A program made the position numbers and the translations under genes. The notes under the pieces are model-generated. The model was not told the DNA's origin, made no database searches, and saw only the letters and a list, made by a program, of their open reading frames with translations. From contig NZ_JAHEAG010000002.1 in the NCBI RefSeq assembly GCF_018596315.1, positions 186,001 through 250,000 on the forward strand: 64,000 nucleotides of DNA, in the 5' to 3' direction. Position 1 is the first letter of the stretch, and each line of letters opens with the position of its first letter. This document shows, piece by piece, positions 1 to 8,827 of the stretch. The stretch comes from Bradyrhizobium sp. SRL28 (lineage in GTDB: Bacteria; Pseudomonadota; Alphaproteobacteria; Rhizobiales; Xanthobacteraceae).

Positions 1-2
1 GC

Positions 3-254
3 AATGCGATGATCCCGGTCATGACGGTGATGGGGTTGCAATTCGCCAATCTGCTGGCGGGTACGATCGTGATCGAGAACGTGTTCTATCTGCCGGGTCT
101 CGGCCGGCTGATCTTCCAGTCGATCGCCAATCGCGACCTGATCGTGGTGCGCAACTGCGTGATGCTGCTGGCTGCCGTGGTCGTCATCGTCAACTTCGTG
201 GTCGATGTGCTCTATGCCTTCATCGATCCGCGCATCAAGGTACACAACCTATGA
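3..254 (+). CDS. Peptide/nickel ABC transporter permease, DppB-like (5' truncated)
   Basis: C-terminal part of an inner-membrane permease; the window edge cuts off its N-terminus. The visible part has the family signature region with the words IENVFYLPGLGRL, a hydrophobic segment and the usual C-terminal FIDPRIK-type ending of DppB/OppB permeases. Its stop codon overlaps the ATG of the next permease by an ATGA, so it is translated with the four following genes as a peptide/nickel/opine-type importer. The substrate cannot be read from the sequence. Confidence 0.88.
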   Translation, partial: NAMIPVMTVMGLQFANLLAGTIVIENVFYLPGLGRLIFQSIANRDLIVVRNCVMLLAAVVVIVNFVVDVLYAFIDPRIKVHNL

Positions 255-1147
255 GCACCCCGCTGAGCGCCTCGGCCGAGGTTGGGGCCGCCACCGCGCC
301 TCCGCGGCCCGCAAGTGGGTTCTGGCGCCGCGCGCTGCGCCATCGCAGCTTTGTCGCGGGCGGCACGCTCAGCCTGATGGTACTCTGCGCCGCCTTGCTG
401 TCGCTGGTCTGGACGCCGTGGTCAGCCTATGAAATCGACGTGGCCTCCAAGCTGCAGCCGCCGTCGGCGGCGCACTGGCTCGGCACCGACGTGCTCGGCC
501 GCGATATCGTCTCGTTGCTGCTGGTAGGCGCCCGCTCCACCATCATGGTCGGCGTCATCGCCGTCGGGATCGGCCTCACCTTCGGGGTGTGTCTCGGGCT
601 GATCGCCGCCGCGCGCAAGGGCTGGACCGAAGAGCTCCTCATGCGGATGAGCGACTTCACCTTTGCATTTCCCGCGGTGCTCTCGGCCATCATGCTGGCT
701 GCCGTCGCCGGCCCGGGCATGGTGACCTCGATCATCGCCATCGGCATCTTCCAGATTCCAACCCTCGTCCGGCTCACCCGAGGATCGGCCAATGCGATCT
801 GGGCGCGGGAGTTCGTGCTGGCCGCGCGCGCGTCCGGCAAGGGTGGCTTCCGCATCACGATCGAGCACGTGCTGCCGAACGTGCTGCCGATCCTGATAGT
901 GCAGGGGACGATCCAGTTTGCACTCGCGATCCTGGCCGAAGCGGCGCTGTCCTATCTCGGGCTTGGCACGCAGCCGCCGCAGCCGTCCTGGGGCCGCATG
1001 CTGAACGACGCGCAGACGCTGCTGTTCCAGTCACCGATGCTCGCGGTCTATCCGGGCGCTGCGATCGCCGTCGCCGTGCTTGGCCTCAATCTCTTCGGAG
1101 ACGGGTTGCGCGACCTGCTCGATCCCCGGCTGGCGCGGGAGCGTTGA
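251..1147 (+). CDS. Peptide/nickel ABC transporter permease, DppC-like
   Basis: Full-length second permease (298 aa) of the importer. It has an N-terminal cytoplasmic tail and first membrane segment at about residues 33-56, then the GTDVLGRDI element typical of DppC/OppC, further membrane segments and the cytoplasmic coupling loop with EFVLAARASG near residue 195. It overlaps the upstream permease by ATGA and is followed after 2 bases by the first ATPase. DppB/DppC heterodimers form the translocation pore for short peptides, nickel chelates or opines; which one applies here is unknown. Confidence 0.93.
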   Translation: MSTPLSASAEVGAATAPPRPASGFWRRALRHRSFVAGGTLSLMVLCAALLSLVWTPWSAYEIDVASKLQPPSAAHWLGTDVLGRDIVSLLLVGARSTIMVGVIAVGIGLTFGVCLGLIAAARKGWTEELLMRMSDFTFAFPAVLSAIMLAAVAGPGMVTSIIAIGIFQIPTLVRLTRGSANAIWAREFVLAARASGKGGFRITIEHVLPNVLPILIVQGTIQFALAILAEAALSYLGLGTQPPQPSWGRMLNDAQTLLFQSPMLAVYPGAAIAVAVLGLNLFGDGLRDLLDPRLARER

Positions 1148-1149
1148 AC

Positions 1150-2163
1150 ATGAGCGTATCAGCTAACGCGCCTTTGATTGAAGTCAGGGATCTCGGCGTC
1201 CGTCTCAACACTAGCCGCGGGCCCGCGCAGGCCGTTCGCGGCGTCAGTTTCACGCTGAAGCGCGGCGAGACCCTGGGTCTGGTCGGCGAAACCGGCTGCG
1301 GCAAATCCGTCACCGCTCTCGCGCTGATGGGCCTGCTGCCCGAGAGCGCCGTCATCAGCGGCAGCATCCGCCTCGACGGCAGCGAGCTGGTGGGCCTGTC
1401 GGATGCGAACTACTGCAAGCTGCGCGGCAATCGCATCAGCATGATCTTCCAGGAGCCGATGACCGCGCTCAATCCGATGCACACGATCGGGCGCCAGGTG
1501 GCCGAGCCATTGCGGCGCCACACCAATTGCTCGGCGGCAGAGGCACGCAAGGAAGCCATCGCCTTGCTCGATCGTGTCGGGCTTCCCGATGCGGCGAAAC
1601 GCGTCGATGCCTATCCGCACCAGTTCTCCGGCGGCCAGCGCCAACGCGTTACCATTGCCATGGCGCTGGCCTGCCAGCCCGACGTGCTGATCGCCGATGA
1701 GCCGACCACGGCGCTCGACGTCACCATCCAGGGACAGATCCTCGATCTGATCGCAGATATCGTTGCCGAGCGCGGCATGTCGATGGTTCTGATCTCGCAC
1801 GATCTCGGCGTCATCGCCGAGAACGTGCAGCGCATGATGGTGATGTATGGCGGCACCGTCGTCGAAAGCGGCGCGACGGATGCCGTGTTCACGCGCATGG
1901 GACATCCCTATACGCAGGGCCTGTTTCGCGCTCGCCCGCGCCTTGGTGCGCGGAAGGGCACAAGGCTGAAGACCATCGCCGGCACCGTGCCCGAACTGGC
2001 CGATCTGCCCTCGGGGTGCACCTTCGCCGGCCGCTGCGCGATCGTCGAAGATCGTTGCCGCGTGGCGCTGCCCGCCGCTGTGGACGTCGGCGCCGGCCAT
2101 GGTGTGCGCTGTCTCCGGACGGATGTTTCGATGGCTGAGGCGGTAGGAGCATTGGGCGCATGA
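1150..2163 (+). CDS. Peptide ABC transporter ATPase, DppD-like
   Basis: ATP-binding subunit of 337 aa. Walker A GETGCGKS is at residues 46-53, the ABC signature FSGGQRQR at 159-166 and Walker B VLIADEP at 179-185. The C-terminus carries the oligopeptide-transporter extension with a cysteine cluster (CTFAGRC), as in DppD/OppD. The reading frame is open much further upstream, but the ATG at 1150 lies 2 bases after the permease stop and starts the conserved part, so I chose it. It would energise the two upstream permeases together with the next gene. Confidence 0.92.
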   Translation: MSVSANAPLIEVRDLGVRLNTSRGPAQAVRGVSFTLKRGETLGLVGETGCGKSVTALALMGLLPESAVISGSIRLDGSELVGLSDANYCKLRGNRISMIFQEPMTALNPMHTIGRQVAEPLRRHTNCSAAEARKEAIALLDRVGLPDAAKRVDAYPHQFSGGQRQRVTIAMALACQPDVLIADEPTTALDVTIQGQILDLIADIVAERGMSMVLISHDLGVIAENVQRMMVMYGGTVVESGATDAVFTRMGHPYTQGLFRARPRLGARKGTRLKTIAGTVPELADLPSGCTFAGRCAIVEDRCRVALPAAVDVGAGHGVRCLRTDVSMAEAVGALGA

Positions 2164-3194
2164 CCATGCTGGAGCAGACGCCGTCACCCGCCGAACTGCC
2201 GCTACTCGATGTGAAGGATCTGGCGCAGCGCTACACGCTGCCGCGCGAAAGCATGTTCAAGCCGGCCGGGCAGGTGCATGCGCTCAACGGCGTCACCGCG
2301 CAGGTGATGGCAGGCCGAAGCCTCGGCGTGGTCGGCGAGTCCGGATCGGGCAAGTCGACCTTTGCGAGGCTGGTGATGGCGCTGGAACAGCCGTCATCGG
2401 GGTCGGTGTCGCTGATGGGCCGTGACCTGCACCGGATGCCGGCTAACGAGCTGCGCCGCGCCCGGCGTGATTTCCAGATGGTGTTTCAGGATCCCTATGG
2501 CTCGCTGGACCCGCGACAGACCATTGCGCGTATCGTTGCGGAACCTTTGACCGCGCTCGGACGCATGGATCGCGCCACGCTGCGTCAGCGCGTTGCCGGC
2601 GTGCTGCGGCAGGTCGGACTGCGCGACGCCGACATGGACAAGTTCCCGCATGAATTCTCCGGCGGCCAGCGCCAGCGCATCGCGATCGCGCGTGCGCTGA
2701 TCACCCAGCCAAAACTGATTGTCGCCGACGAGCCGGTCAGCGCACTCGACGTCTCCGTGCAGGCGCAGGTACTCAATCTTCTGCAGGACCTGCAGGATCA
2801 GTTTGGGTTGAGCTACGTCCTGATCAGCCACGATCTCGCGGTGGTGGATTATCTCTGCGACGAGATCGCGGTGATGTATCTCGGCCGGATCGTCGAGCAG
2901 GGGAGCCCTGAGGATCTGTTCGCGCATTGCGCCCACCCCTACACGCGGGCGTTGCTCGAGGCCGTGCCGCGCGCCCGCGCCGGCGGGGTGCGCCGCCGCC
3001 GCGGCGCCCAGTCGATCGCTTCGCAGTCGACCGGTGCGACAGGATGCGCCTACGCATCGCGCTGTCCACTGGCCGATCAGCATTGCCGCGACACTGCGCC
3101 GGCGCTACGCAACGTCGGCACGGCGCACCTTGCCGCATGCCACCACGCCGAAGCCGTGATGGCGCTGCCATCGGTCGCGGCGGAGGGGAGTTAG
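2160..3194 (+). CDS. Peptide ABC transporter ATPase, DppF-like
   Basis: Second ATPase (344 aa) of the importer, overlapping the first by ATGA. Walker A GESGSGKST lies at residues 59-67, the signature FSGGQRQR at 166-173 and Walker B LIVADEP at 186-192. It ends with the C-terminal oligopeptide extension including a C-x6-C pair (CAYASRC). DppD and DppF normally work as a heterodimer, and both are intact here. Confidence 0.92.
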   Translation: MTMLEQTPSPAELPLLDVKDLAQRYTLPRESMFKPAGQVHALNGVTAQVMAGRSLGVVGESGSGKSTFARLVMALEQPSSGSVSLMGRDLHRMPANELRRARRDFQMVFQDPYGSLDPRQTIARIVAEPLTALGRMDRATLRQRVAGVLRQVGLRDADMDKFPHEFSGGQRQRIAIARALITQPKLIVADEPVSALDVSVQAQVLNLLQDLQDQFGLSYVLISHDLAVVDYLCDEIAVMYLGRIVEQGSPEDLFAHCAHPYTRALLEAVPRARAGGVRRRRGAQSIASQSTGATGCAYASRCPLADQHCRDTAPALRNVGTAHLAACHHAEAVMALPSVAAEGS

Positions 3195-3250
3195 TCTTTT
3201 GTGCGGGACTGGCTTAGTCTGGTCACGCGATATGTCAGGGGAGCAAGCGA

Positions 3251-4747
3251 ATGTTTAGGAAACTGGCTGTTTTTGCACTTATCGCCGCGTTCGCCGCGAT
3301 GCCGCTGCCGAGTCTCGCGCAGGGCAAGAAGGACAGCGTCGTCATGGGCATGACGCTGGAGCCGCCGGGGCTCGACCCCACCAACGCAGCCGCTGCGGCG
3401 ATTGCCGAGGTCACGCTCTATAACCTCTATGAGACGTTGACCAAGATCAACGAGGACGGTTCGGTATCGCCCTTGCTCGCTGAGAGCTGGCAGGCGTCGG
3501 CCGACCTGAAGACCTATACGTTCAAGCTCCGCAAGGGCGTCAAATTCCATAATGGCGAGCCGTTCGATTCCGCAGCGGTAAAGTTCTCCTATGATCGCAA
3601 CGCGGCGCCGACCAGCACCAACAAGGACAAGAGCCTGTACCAGGCGTTTGAATCGGTCACCGCGCCCGATGCGGATACGATCGTCGTTGTTGTGAAATAT
3701 TCCGAACCGAACCTGCCGTTCCTGCTGGGTCAGGCGGGCGGCTCGATCGTCGAGCCGAAGAGCGCGCCGACCAATGCGACGCAGCCGGTCGGCACCGGAC
3801 CCTATACGCTCGGCGCCTGGGCCAAGGGATCGTCGATCACCCTGACCAAATGGCCGAACTATCGCAACGCCGCCGCGATCAAGCTTTCCAAGGTGACCAT
3901 CCGCTTCATCGGCGATCCCTCAGCGCAGGTCGCGGCGCTGCTGTCGGGCGACGTCGACGCGTTTCCGCGCGCCGCAGTGGCGCGGAGCGTGGCGCAGTTC
4001 AAGGCTGATCCGCGCTTCAATGTGCTGATCGGTGGCTCCAGGGCCAAGACCATCGTCGGCATCAACGAACGGAAGAAGCCGCTCGACGATGTGCGGGTTC
4101 GCCGCGCCATTCTAGCCGCCATCGATCGCAAGGCGATGATCGACGGCGCCGTCGATGGCTTTGGCGCGCCGATCGGCAGCTTCTATACGCCGGGATCGCT
4201 GGGTTATGTCGACACGACAGGCATCAATCCCTACGACCCCGAAAAGGCCAAGAAGCTGCTCGCGGAAGCCGGCGTGAAGACGCCGCTGGAGCTCAGCCTC
4301 AAGCTGCCGCCGCCGCCATACGCGCGGCAGGGCGGCGAAGTCCTCGCGGCCCAACTCGCCAAGGTCGGCATCATCGCCAAGATCGAGAACGTCGAATGGG
4401 CGCAGTGGCTATCGCAGGTGTTTGCCGGTAACGGTCCGCACAATTTCGATCTCACCATCGTCTCGCATGTCGAGCCGTTCGATCTCGTGAAGATAACCGA
4501 GCCCGACTACTATCTCGGCTATAACAACGAAGCCTTCAACGCGCTCTACAATCAGATCAGGGCAACGCCGGCTGAGGCCGAGCGCGCCAAGCTGCTCGGC
4601 GACGCACAGCGCATGCTGGCGACCGACGCGGTAGCGGGCTTCCTGTTCCAGCCACAATGGATCACGATTGCGAACAAGAAGCTGAAGGGCGTGTGGAAGG
4701 AAGTCCCGCAATTCGAGAATGACATCTCCGCCTGGTCTTGGGATTAA
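3251..4747 (+). CDS. Peptide/nickel-type ABC substrate-binding protein (SBP_bac_5)
   Basis: Periplasmic binding protein of 498 aa, last gene of the importer operon, 56 bases after the second ATPase. A Sec signal peptide covers about residues 1-23 (hydrophobic core, cleavage after SLA). The mature protein has the family's opening (EPPGLDPTNA), the LAESWQ and YTFKLRKGVKFHNGEPF words and the long two-lobed fold of DppA/OppA proteins. Family members bind peptides, nickel chelates, opines or oligosaccharides, and I cannot choose between them. Confidence 0.92.
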   Translation: MFRKLAVFALIAAFAAMPLPSLAQGKKDSVVMGMTLEPPGLDPTNAAAAAIAEVTLYNLYETLTKINEDGSVSPLLAESWQASADLKTYTFKLRKGVKFHNGEPFDSAAVKFSYDRNAAPTSTNKDKSLYQAFESVTAPDADTIVVVVKYSEPNLPFLLGQAGGSIVEPKSAPTNATQPVGTGPYTLGAWAKGSSITLTKWPNYRNAAAIKLSKVTIRFIGDPSAQVAALLSGDVDAFPRAAVARSVAQFKADPRFNVLIGGSRAKTIVGINERKKPLDDVRVRRAILAAIDRKAMIDGAVDGFGAPIGSFYTPGSLGYVDTTGINPYDPEKAKKLLAEAGVKTPLELSLKLPPPPYARQGGEVLAAQLAKVGIIAKIENVEWAQWLSQVFAGNGPHNFDLTIVSHVEPFDLVKITEPDYYLGYNNEAFNALYNQIRATPAEAERAKLLGDAQRMLATDAVAGFLFQPQWITIANKKLKGVWKEVPQFENDISAWSWD

Positions 4748-4935
4748 CCGCCTGGGATTAGCCGCGGCGGGCACGACGGGCCTGTCGCTGCTTTGGCTCG
4801 CATCGCACGGCTGATGCCGTGCGGCTGAACCGTGGCACCGCATGAGTTCAGCTGGCCGGTGTCGTCGTGTCGCGGACAAGGGCGCCGGCGCCGGATCACA
4901 TTTGCGCAGCCGCGCCGTCGCTCCGTCGTCGCTGA

Positions 4936-5199
4936 TCATCCCGAAGGAGCATGCGGGCAGGTGCTGGATCGTAACCGGCTCCCGCGCTTGTCGATGGGCA
5001 CGTTGCAATTGTCGATCCGTTGCTCGTCCATCCACTTCCTGCCCATGCGTTCTTTTCCGGTCAGTGATGGGCCGTTGGCGGGCACGGCGGTTTCGGCGTT
5101 TGGTGCGGTTTGGTCAGGCTTCCTGTCCTGCGCAAAGGCCCCCGATGCAAAGCATATCGCGAAAAGAAAACTGACCAACCCTCGGTGAATCGGTTCCAT
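4936..5199 (-). CDS. Small exported protein, function unknown
   Basis: 87 aa with a clear signal peptide (hydrophobic core LVSFLFAICFASG, cleavage after AFA) followed by a short polar domain containing GKERMGRKWMDEQRIDNCNVP. The ATG at 5199 is preceded by GAGG seven bases upstream, which supports the start. One cysteine in a DNC motif is notable. It is divergent from the small exported gene at 5333. I recognise this only as a type of small secreted protein common in Bradyrhizobium (memory, not a search). Confidence 0.7.
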   Translation of the reverse strand: MEPIHRGLVSFLFAICFASGAFAQDRKPDQTAPNAETAVPANGPSLTGKERMGRKWMDEQRIDNCNVPIDKRGSRLRSSTCPHAPSG

Positions 5200-5332
5200 C
5201 GGCTGTCCTCACCAAAAATCTCGGGCGTCAGATTAAACATGCCAGGATTCGCGTAGCCACCCGGAACCTGCAGACAACGTGTCGGTTGCCTCTCATCACG
5301 GTGTGCATGCTTCACGAGAGCAGGAGAGACAG

Positions 5333-5656
5333 ATGACAATGAAACGGCTCATGATTGCTGGTTGCTCCATCTTGGTTTTGAGCACCGGCGCAGCATTGGC
5401 TGGGCCCTGTGACACAGGCCGCTCCGCCAGCCTGAAGGATGCAGGCTCTGGACCGGCCAAGACGGGCGACAGCCAGACAACAGGCATGGCTGCCAATACC
5501 GGTCAACATCCGCCGACCGAATCGATGAATCAAAAGACCGGAGACGTTGCTGCGTCTTCGCAGGATGCGCAGCGGCAGATGCAAGGCGAGCCGACGGCTG
5601 CACAGCAGGCCGAAGGCGCCAAGGCTGGCAGCAAGACCGCAGACAAGGATTGCTGA
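5333..5656 (+). CDS. Small exported low-complexity protein
   Basis: 107 aa, starting at ATG 5333 behind an AGGAGA ribosome-binding site; a second in-frame ATG two codons later is also possible. A signal peptide ends around residue 22 (ALA|GPC). The rest is polar, rich in Gln, Ala, Thr and Gly, with only two cysteines, one just after the signal peptide and one at the very C-terminus. Such disordered secreted proteins are common in rhizobia; no function is assigned. Confidence 0.7.
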   Translation: MTMKRLMIAGCSILVLSTGAALAGPCDTGRSASLKDAGSGPAKTGDSQTTGMAANTGQHPPTESMNQKTGDVAASSQDAQRQMQGEPTAAQQAEGAKAGSKTADKDC

Positions 5657-5820
5657 GGCGTCAAGCTGAGGCGGTGACGAAGTGTCGCCGCTTCGGCCGG
5701 TCCGTCGGCATCTCGACCGAAGTCTCCATCTTTGACAAACGGCTTCGGGCAGGCAAACCGAATTCGCGAACTGTGACCGACCCTGCCTCATGCGTCGATC
5801 CGTCGCTCGCGGTTCGTTCG

Positions 5821-5858
5821 CCTTGTCCGAGAGAGAAATAGCTTTGCCCGAGAGGGAA
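5821..5858 (-). promoter_or_regulatory. Tandem TTCNCTYYYRRRCAA boxes upstream of pqqA
   Basis: Two copies of a 15-bp motif read on the minus strand, at 5844-5858 and 5823-5837, 21 bp apart (two helical turns). They lie about 130-165 bases upstream of pqqA in the otherwise gene-free stretch 5657-5985. The same paired motif occurs between the two-component regulator genes and upstream of xoxF. I infer a regulator-binding site, probably for the NarL-type response regulator at 20629. No clear -35/-10 pair was identified here. Confidence 0.55.
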
Positions 5859-5985
5859 GTTTCCGGTGTCAGATGCGTCGGTATGCCGTCGACATCGGAT
5901 GTTCCGAGCTTGCGCTATGTTCGAGGTCAACCTAGTTTTGATGTCGGCACGAACGTCGTGCCAGCACTGCTTGGGAGAAACCCTG

Positions 5986-6066
5986 ATGAGTTGGAAAACT
6001 CCGAAGATTGTGGAAGTGCCGGTGGGCATGGAAATCAACATGTACGCCTGCGCGGCGCGTCAATAG
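5986..6066 (+). CDS. pqqA: PQQ precursor peptide PqqA
   Basis: 26-residue peptide that is the ribosomal precursor of the cofactor pyrroloquinoline quinone. The diagnostic Glu and Tyr that are cross-linked by PqqE are present with the right spacing (E16-x3-Y20, in GMEINMY), after a W-x2-P start typical of PqqA. The ATG at 5986 has a GGGAG site about 9 bases upstream. PQQ is required by the XoxF at 26887 and the dehydrogenase at 52604. No pqqB, C, D or E lies in the window, so this copy is orphaned and relies on pqq genes elsewhere. Confidence 0.88.
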   Translation: MSWKTPKIVEVPVGMEINMYACAARQ

Positions 6067-6360
6067 ACGCGTCGAAACGGTCTGCCCGGCTCCGGTAACA
6101 GCTTGTTGCTGCGGGTCGGGCAAGCTGTGCGATCCCCAGGAAGTTCTCCACGACCTGCATCAAGAGCAAGGCGCGGATCCTGCCAAAGGGACAGGAATCG
6201 CCTGAGTGGCTGCTGGAAGGCGAGTCGCTCCAGATTACTTGCCCCGTCCAACCTTGCATTCAAAGCGTTCCCATGGCTCGCCGATCGTCCCAGCATCATG
6301 CTAGGGTATGTCCTCGGCCGACTCCGCCGGACTTACCGGTTCAACCCCATGACCCGCTGA
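6067..6360. other. Gene-free stretch after pqqA
   Basis: 294 bases between pqqA and the outer-membrane protein gene. Several short open frames cross it on both strands, but none has a good ribosome-binding site or a recognisable product. I see no strong terminator. Confidence 0.4.
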
Positions 6361-7233
6361 ATGCGAATATTTGCGCGCGCGAAGACCTTCCAGGCGGCGG
6401 TCGTGTCTCTTGCTGCGCTGCTGCCGGCCTGCGTCCATGCCGAGGGCATCGATACCGAGCATCTGTTCGGCTTCATGATCGGCACCGATGTCGGCAATGT
6501 CGGTGAACGGGAGTTTCAAAGCGAGACGACCGGGCGCTTCGGCAAGAACGGCGGCCGCTATCGGGCGGTCGGCCAGGAGTTCGAACTGGAGTTCGTGCCT
6601 GTCCGGAATTTTCGAATAGAGATCGGAAGCACGTTTGCGTCGCATCAGATCAGTGGCGTGCCGGGCCTTGACGACCAGCACCGGTTATCGTGGCAGGGCG
6701 GGTCGCTCGATCTGCGCTACCGCTTTCTCGATCGGGAAACGGCCGCATTCGGGCTTACTTTCGCGGCGGAAGCGCACGCGCATCGGGTCGATGAGACGAC
6801 GGCTGAAACGGTCCGCAGTTTCGGGACGGAATTCAGGCTGGCGTTAGACCGGGAACTCGTGCCGAACCGCGTCGTCGGGGCGTTCAATCTGATCTACGAA
6901 CCGGAGTGGACGCGCCTTGTCGGCAGTGGCGTGATGGAGCGGGAATCCACCGCAGGCGCAGCGCTTGGGCTAATGGCGCAGTTGCGTCCCGGTTTCCTGT
7001 TGGGCGGTGAAGCGCGTTACTTGCGGAAATACGAAGGGATCGGTTTGGAGGAACTTGCAGGGCAGGCGTTGTTTGTCGGTCCAACGGCATACTTCCAATT
7101 GTCGAAACGCTCGCGGCTGACCGCAAGCTGGAGCGTTCAGGCGTGGGGGCGTCCGGCGGGGTCAACCGCCGGCCTTGATCTCGTCAATTTCGAACGTCAC
7201 CAGGCCCGGCTGGTATTTGGCGTCAACTTTTAG
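6361..7233 (+). CDS. Exported outer-membrane beta-barrel-like protein
   Basis: 290 aa with a signal peptide (about residues 1-27, ending VHA) and alternating amphipathic strands ending in a C-terminal phenylalanine (VFGVNF), the usual signature of an outer-membrane barrel recognised by the BAM complex. Regularly spaced aromatic-ended strands (FELEFVPV, LDLRYRF, AYFQL) support this. It sits just downstream of pqqA in the C1 island, so a role in uptake or sensing of a methylotrophy substrate is possible but unproven. The ribosome-binding site before ATG 6361 is weak. Confidence 0.65.
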   Translation: MRIFARAKTFQAAVVSLAALLPACVHAEGIDTEHLFGFMIGTDVGNVGEREFQSETTGRFGKNGGRYRAVGQEFELEFVPVRNFRIEIGSTFASHQISGVPGLDDQHRLSWQGGSLDLRYRFLDRETAAFGLTFAAEAHAHRVDETTAETVRSFGTEFRLALDRELVPNRVVGAFNLIYEPEWTRLVGSGVMERESTAGAALGLMAQLRPGFLLGGEARYLRKYEGIGLEELAGQALFVGPTAYFQLSKRSRLTASWSVQAWGRPAGSTAGLDLVNFERHQARLVFGVNF

Positions 7234-7342
7234 GCTGCTGCGCGCCCCAGTTCCGGCTTTTCACGGGTAGCGAAACTTTACGTCGCCCGTTACCGTAGCT
7301 TTTGGCGTTGTTAATTCCGGAGCAATTCAAGGGATATCAGCC

Positions 7343-7579
7343 ATGACTCCGATAGATTTGGTCGTGACCGTCTGTGCGGTGCTCTCGCCGACCACCTGCG
7401 AGGAAACCCATCTGGTCTTTTCTTCAAATGTTTCGTTACGGCAGTGCACCATGGCGGCGCAGCCCTACATCGCGCAGTGGGTTGCCGAACATCCGAAATG
7501 GACCGCGGTGAAATGGCGTTGCGAATATCCGCGCAACAACCAAAAGGCATTCCAGGACGCGGTGTGGTCCGCGGGCTGA
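7343..7579 (+). CDS. Small conserved-looking protein, function unknown
   Basis: 78 aa with a hydrophobic N-terminus (IDLVVTVCAVL) and four spaced cysteines (C11, C19, C35, C60), followed by a Trp-rich part (YIAQWVAEHPKWTAVKWRCEYP). The cysteine spacing and hydrophobic start suggest a periplasmic or membrane-attached disulfide-containing protein. It is convergent with the exported gene at 7607. I do not recognise a named family, though similar small proteins are familiar from Bradyrhizobium. Confidence 0.6.
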   Translation: MTPIDLVVTVCAVLSPTTCEETHLVFSSNVSLRQCTMAAQPYIAQWVAEHPKWTAVKWRCEYPRNNQKAFQDAVWSAG

Positions 7580-7606
7580 AGCATTGCAGCAAGAAGGCTG
7601 TGGCGG

Positions 7607-7951
7607 CTACTTGTTGCAGTCCTTCAAATCCTTGTCCGCGATCGAAAACACGGCGTCGGCCCTGATCTCGATGCCGCGCACAAAGCAATGTTTCGAGCCG
7701 CGATAGCCGACCTTGGCGTCATAGCGTCCCGGCTCCACCCCGGTCATACGCAGGCGCTCGTCGTGGTCGACTTCCTTGTCTTTGTCATTCAGGGTCTGGT
7801 TGGGACCCCAGTCGTTCTTTCCGGCCGGGGAAAGCTGAAACTCCGAAATGGTCGCGGTGGTCAGATTCCACAATCGGATGCCTTTTCCCTGCGCGGCCAC
7901 TTCATTGGCGCTTGCTGACAACAGGGCCACCAAAGCCAGGGTCCATCGCAT
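7607..7951 (-). CDS. Small exported protein, function unknown
   Basis: 114 aa with a signal peptide ending around residue 20 (VAA|QGKG) and a compact domain that reads like a beta-sandwich: IRLWNLTTATISEFQLSP, then DERLRMTG and GRYDAKV. Two late cysteines (in KHCFV and DCNK) may form a disulfide. The ATG has AAGGA seven bases upstream. It lies 37 bases downstream of the pentapeptide gene on the same strand and may be cotranscribed with it. Function unknown. Confidence 0.65.
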   Translation of the reverse strand: MRWTLALVALLSASANEVAAQGKGIRLWNLTTATISEFQLSPAGKNDWGPNQTLNDKDKEVDHDERLRMTGVEPGRYDAKVGYRGSKHCFVRGIEIRADAVFSIADKDLKDCNK

Positions 7952-7988
7952 CGGGCAATCCTTTCATCGCGAGCGTTTAGAGCCGTCA

Positions 7989-8780
7989 TTACTTTATCAG
8001 ACGGTCTCGATTTTTTGCCTTATCGAAATTTCTCGCCCGATCAAGACCGATTGGGGCGATCAACCTGGCTGAATCGAGATCGGCACCATCGAAATCGGTA
8101 TCGATGACGGTGATACCGGTCAAGTCGGCTCCACCGAGCTGGGCCCCCTTGAGAGAAGCACCGGTGAGGTCACCACCCTTCAGCGCGACAAATTCGAGAT
8201 CGACACGGGACAGGTCGGCGCCGCGTGCGTTCAGCCGTTCCAGATTGGCGGATTTCAGAATCCCGCGCATCAGGCCCATTGATTGGTTGCGCATGTCCGC
8301 GCCCAAATTTGCTCCTGCGATCGAAGCTCCGACAAGACTGGCGCCGGTGAGATCAGCAGCGATGCGCGCTCCCGAGAGATCGGCGCCGTCCAGACGGGCG
8401 CGAACCATCTGCGAGGCGAACAGGTTTGCGCTCCTGAGGCTTGCGCCGGTCAGGTCCGCCTCGAGCAGCCATGCCTGGTCGAGGATTGCACGGTCGAGTT
8501 TGGCGCCGGCGAGCTTTGTCTTGTTGAGCCGTGCCGCGCGGAAATTCGCACCGGACAGGTTGAGCCCGGAGAGGTCGAGGCCGGATAATCTCTTTCCTGT
8601 GAAATCGGCGGGTGCGGCGGCGGTCGCCGCAGCGAGCGCGGCTTCGACTTCTCCGCGGGTCATTTCGGCAGAGACCATATCGGGCGACGACAGGTCCACG
8701 TGACGCATCATGTCCTGCGCCGTTGCCGTCATGGTCACAAGAGCAAGACCGAGCGCTGCAGTTCCGATCGAGCGTTTCAT
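7989..8780 (-). CDS. Exported pentapeptide-repeat protein
   Basis: 263 aa from ATG 8780 (a TTG two codons upstream is also possible). A signal peptide covers about residues 1-21. From about residue 60 to the end the protein consists of A(D/N)LxX pentapeptides such as SGLDL, SGANF, AGAKL, TGASL, which fold as a right-handed quadrilateral beta-helix. It lies downstream of the nitrate/sulfonate-type ABC operon in the PQQ island. Exported pentapeptide proteins occur beside quinoprotein dehydrogenase genes, but their role is not established. Confidence 0.85.
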   Translation of the reverse strand: MKRSIGTAALGLALVTMTATAQDMMRHVDLSSPDMVSAEMTRGEVEAALAAATAAAPADFTGKRLSGLDLSGLNLSGANFRAARLNKTKLAGAKLDRAILDQAWLLEADLTGASLRSANLFASQMVRARLDGADLSGARIAADLTGASLVGASIAGANLGADMRNQSMGLMRGILKSANLERLNARGADLSRVDLEFVALKGGDLTGASLKGAQLGGADLTGITVIDTDFDGADLDSARLIAPIGLDRARNFDKAKNRDRLIK

Positions 8781-8827
8781 CTCCAACCCCGCCGATGACG
8801 TATCCTAGCACCGGCCTCAGGCACTGC

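Noticed and set aside
5790..6098. 102-codon open frame across the pqqA region
   Set aside because: It runs in another frame through pqqA and the regulatory boxes; the pqqA frame has the family motif and a good ribosome-binding site.
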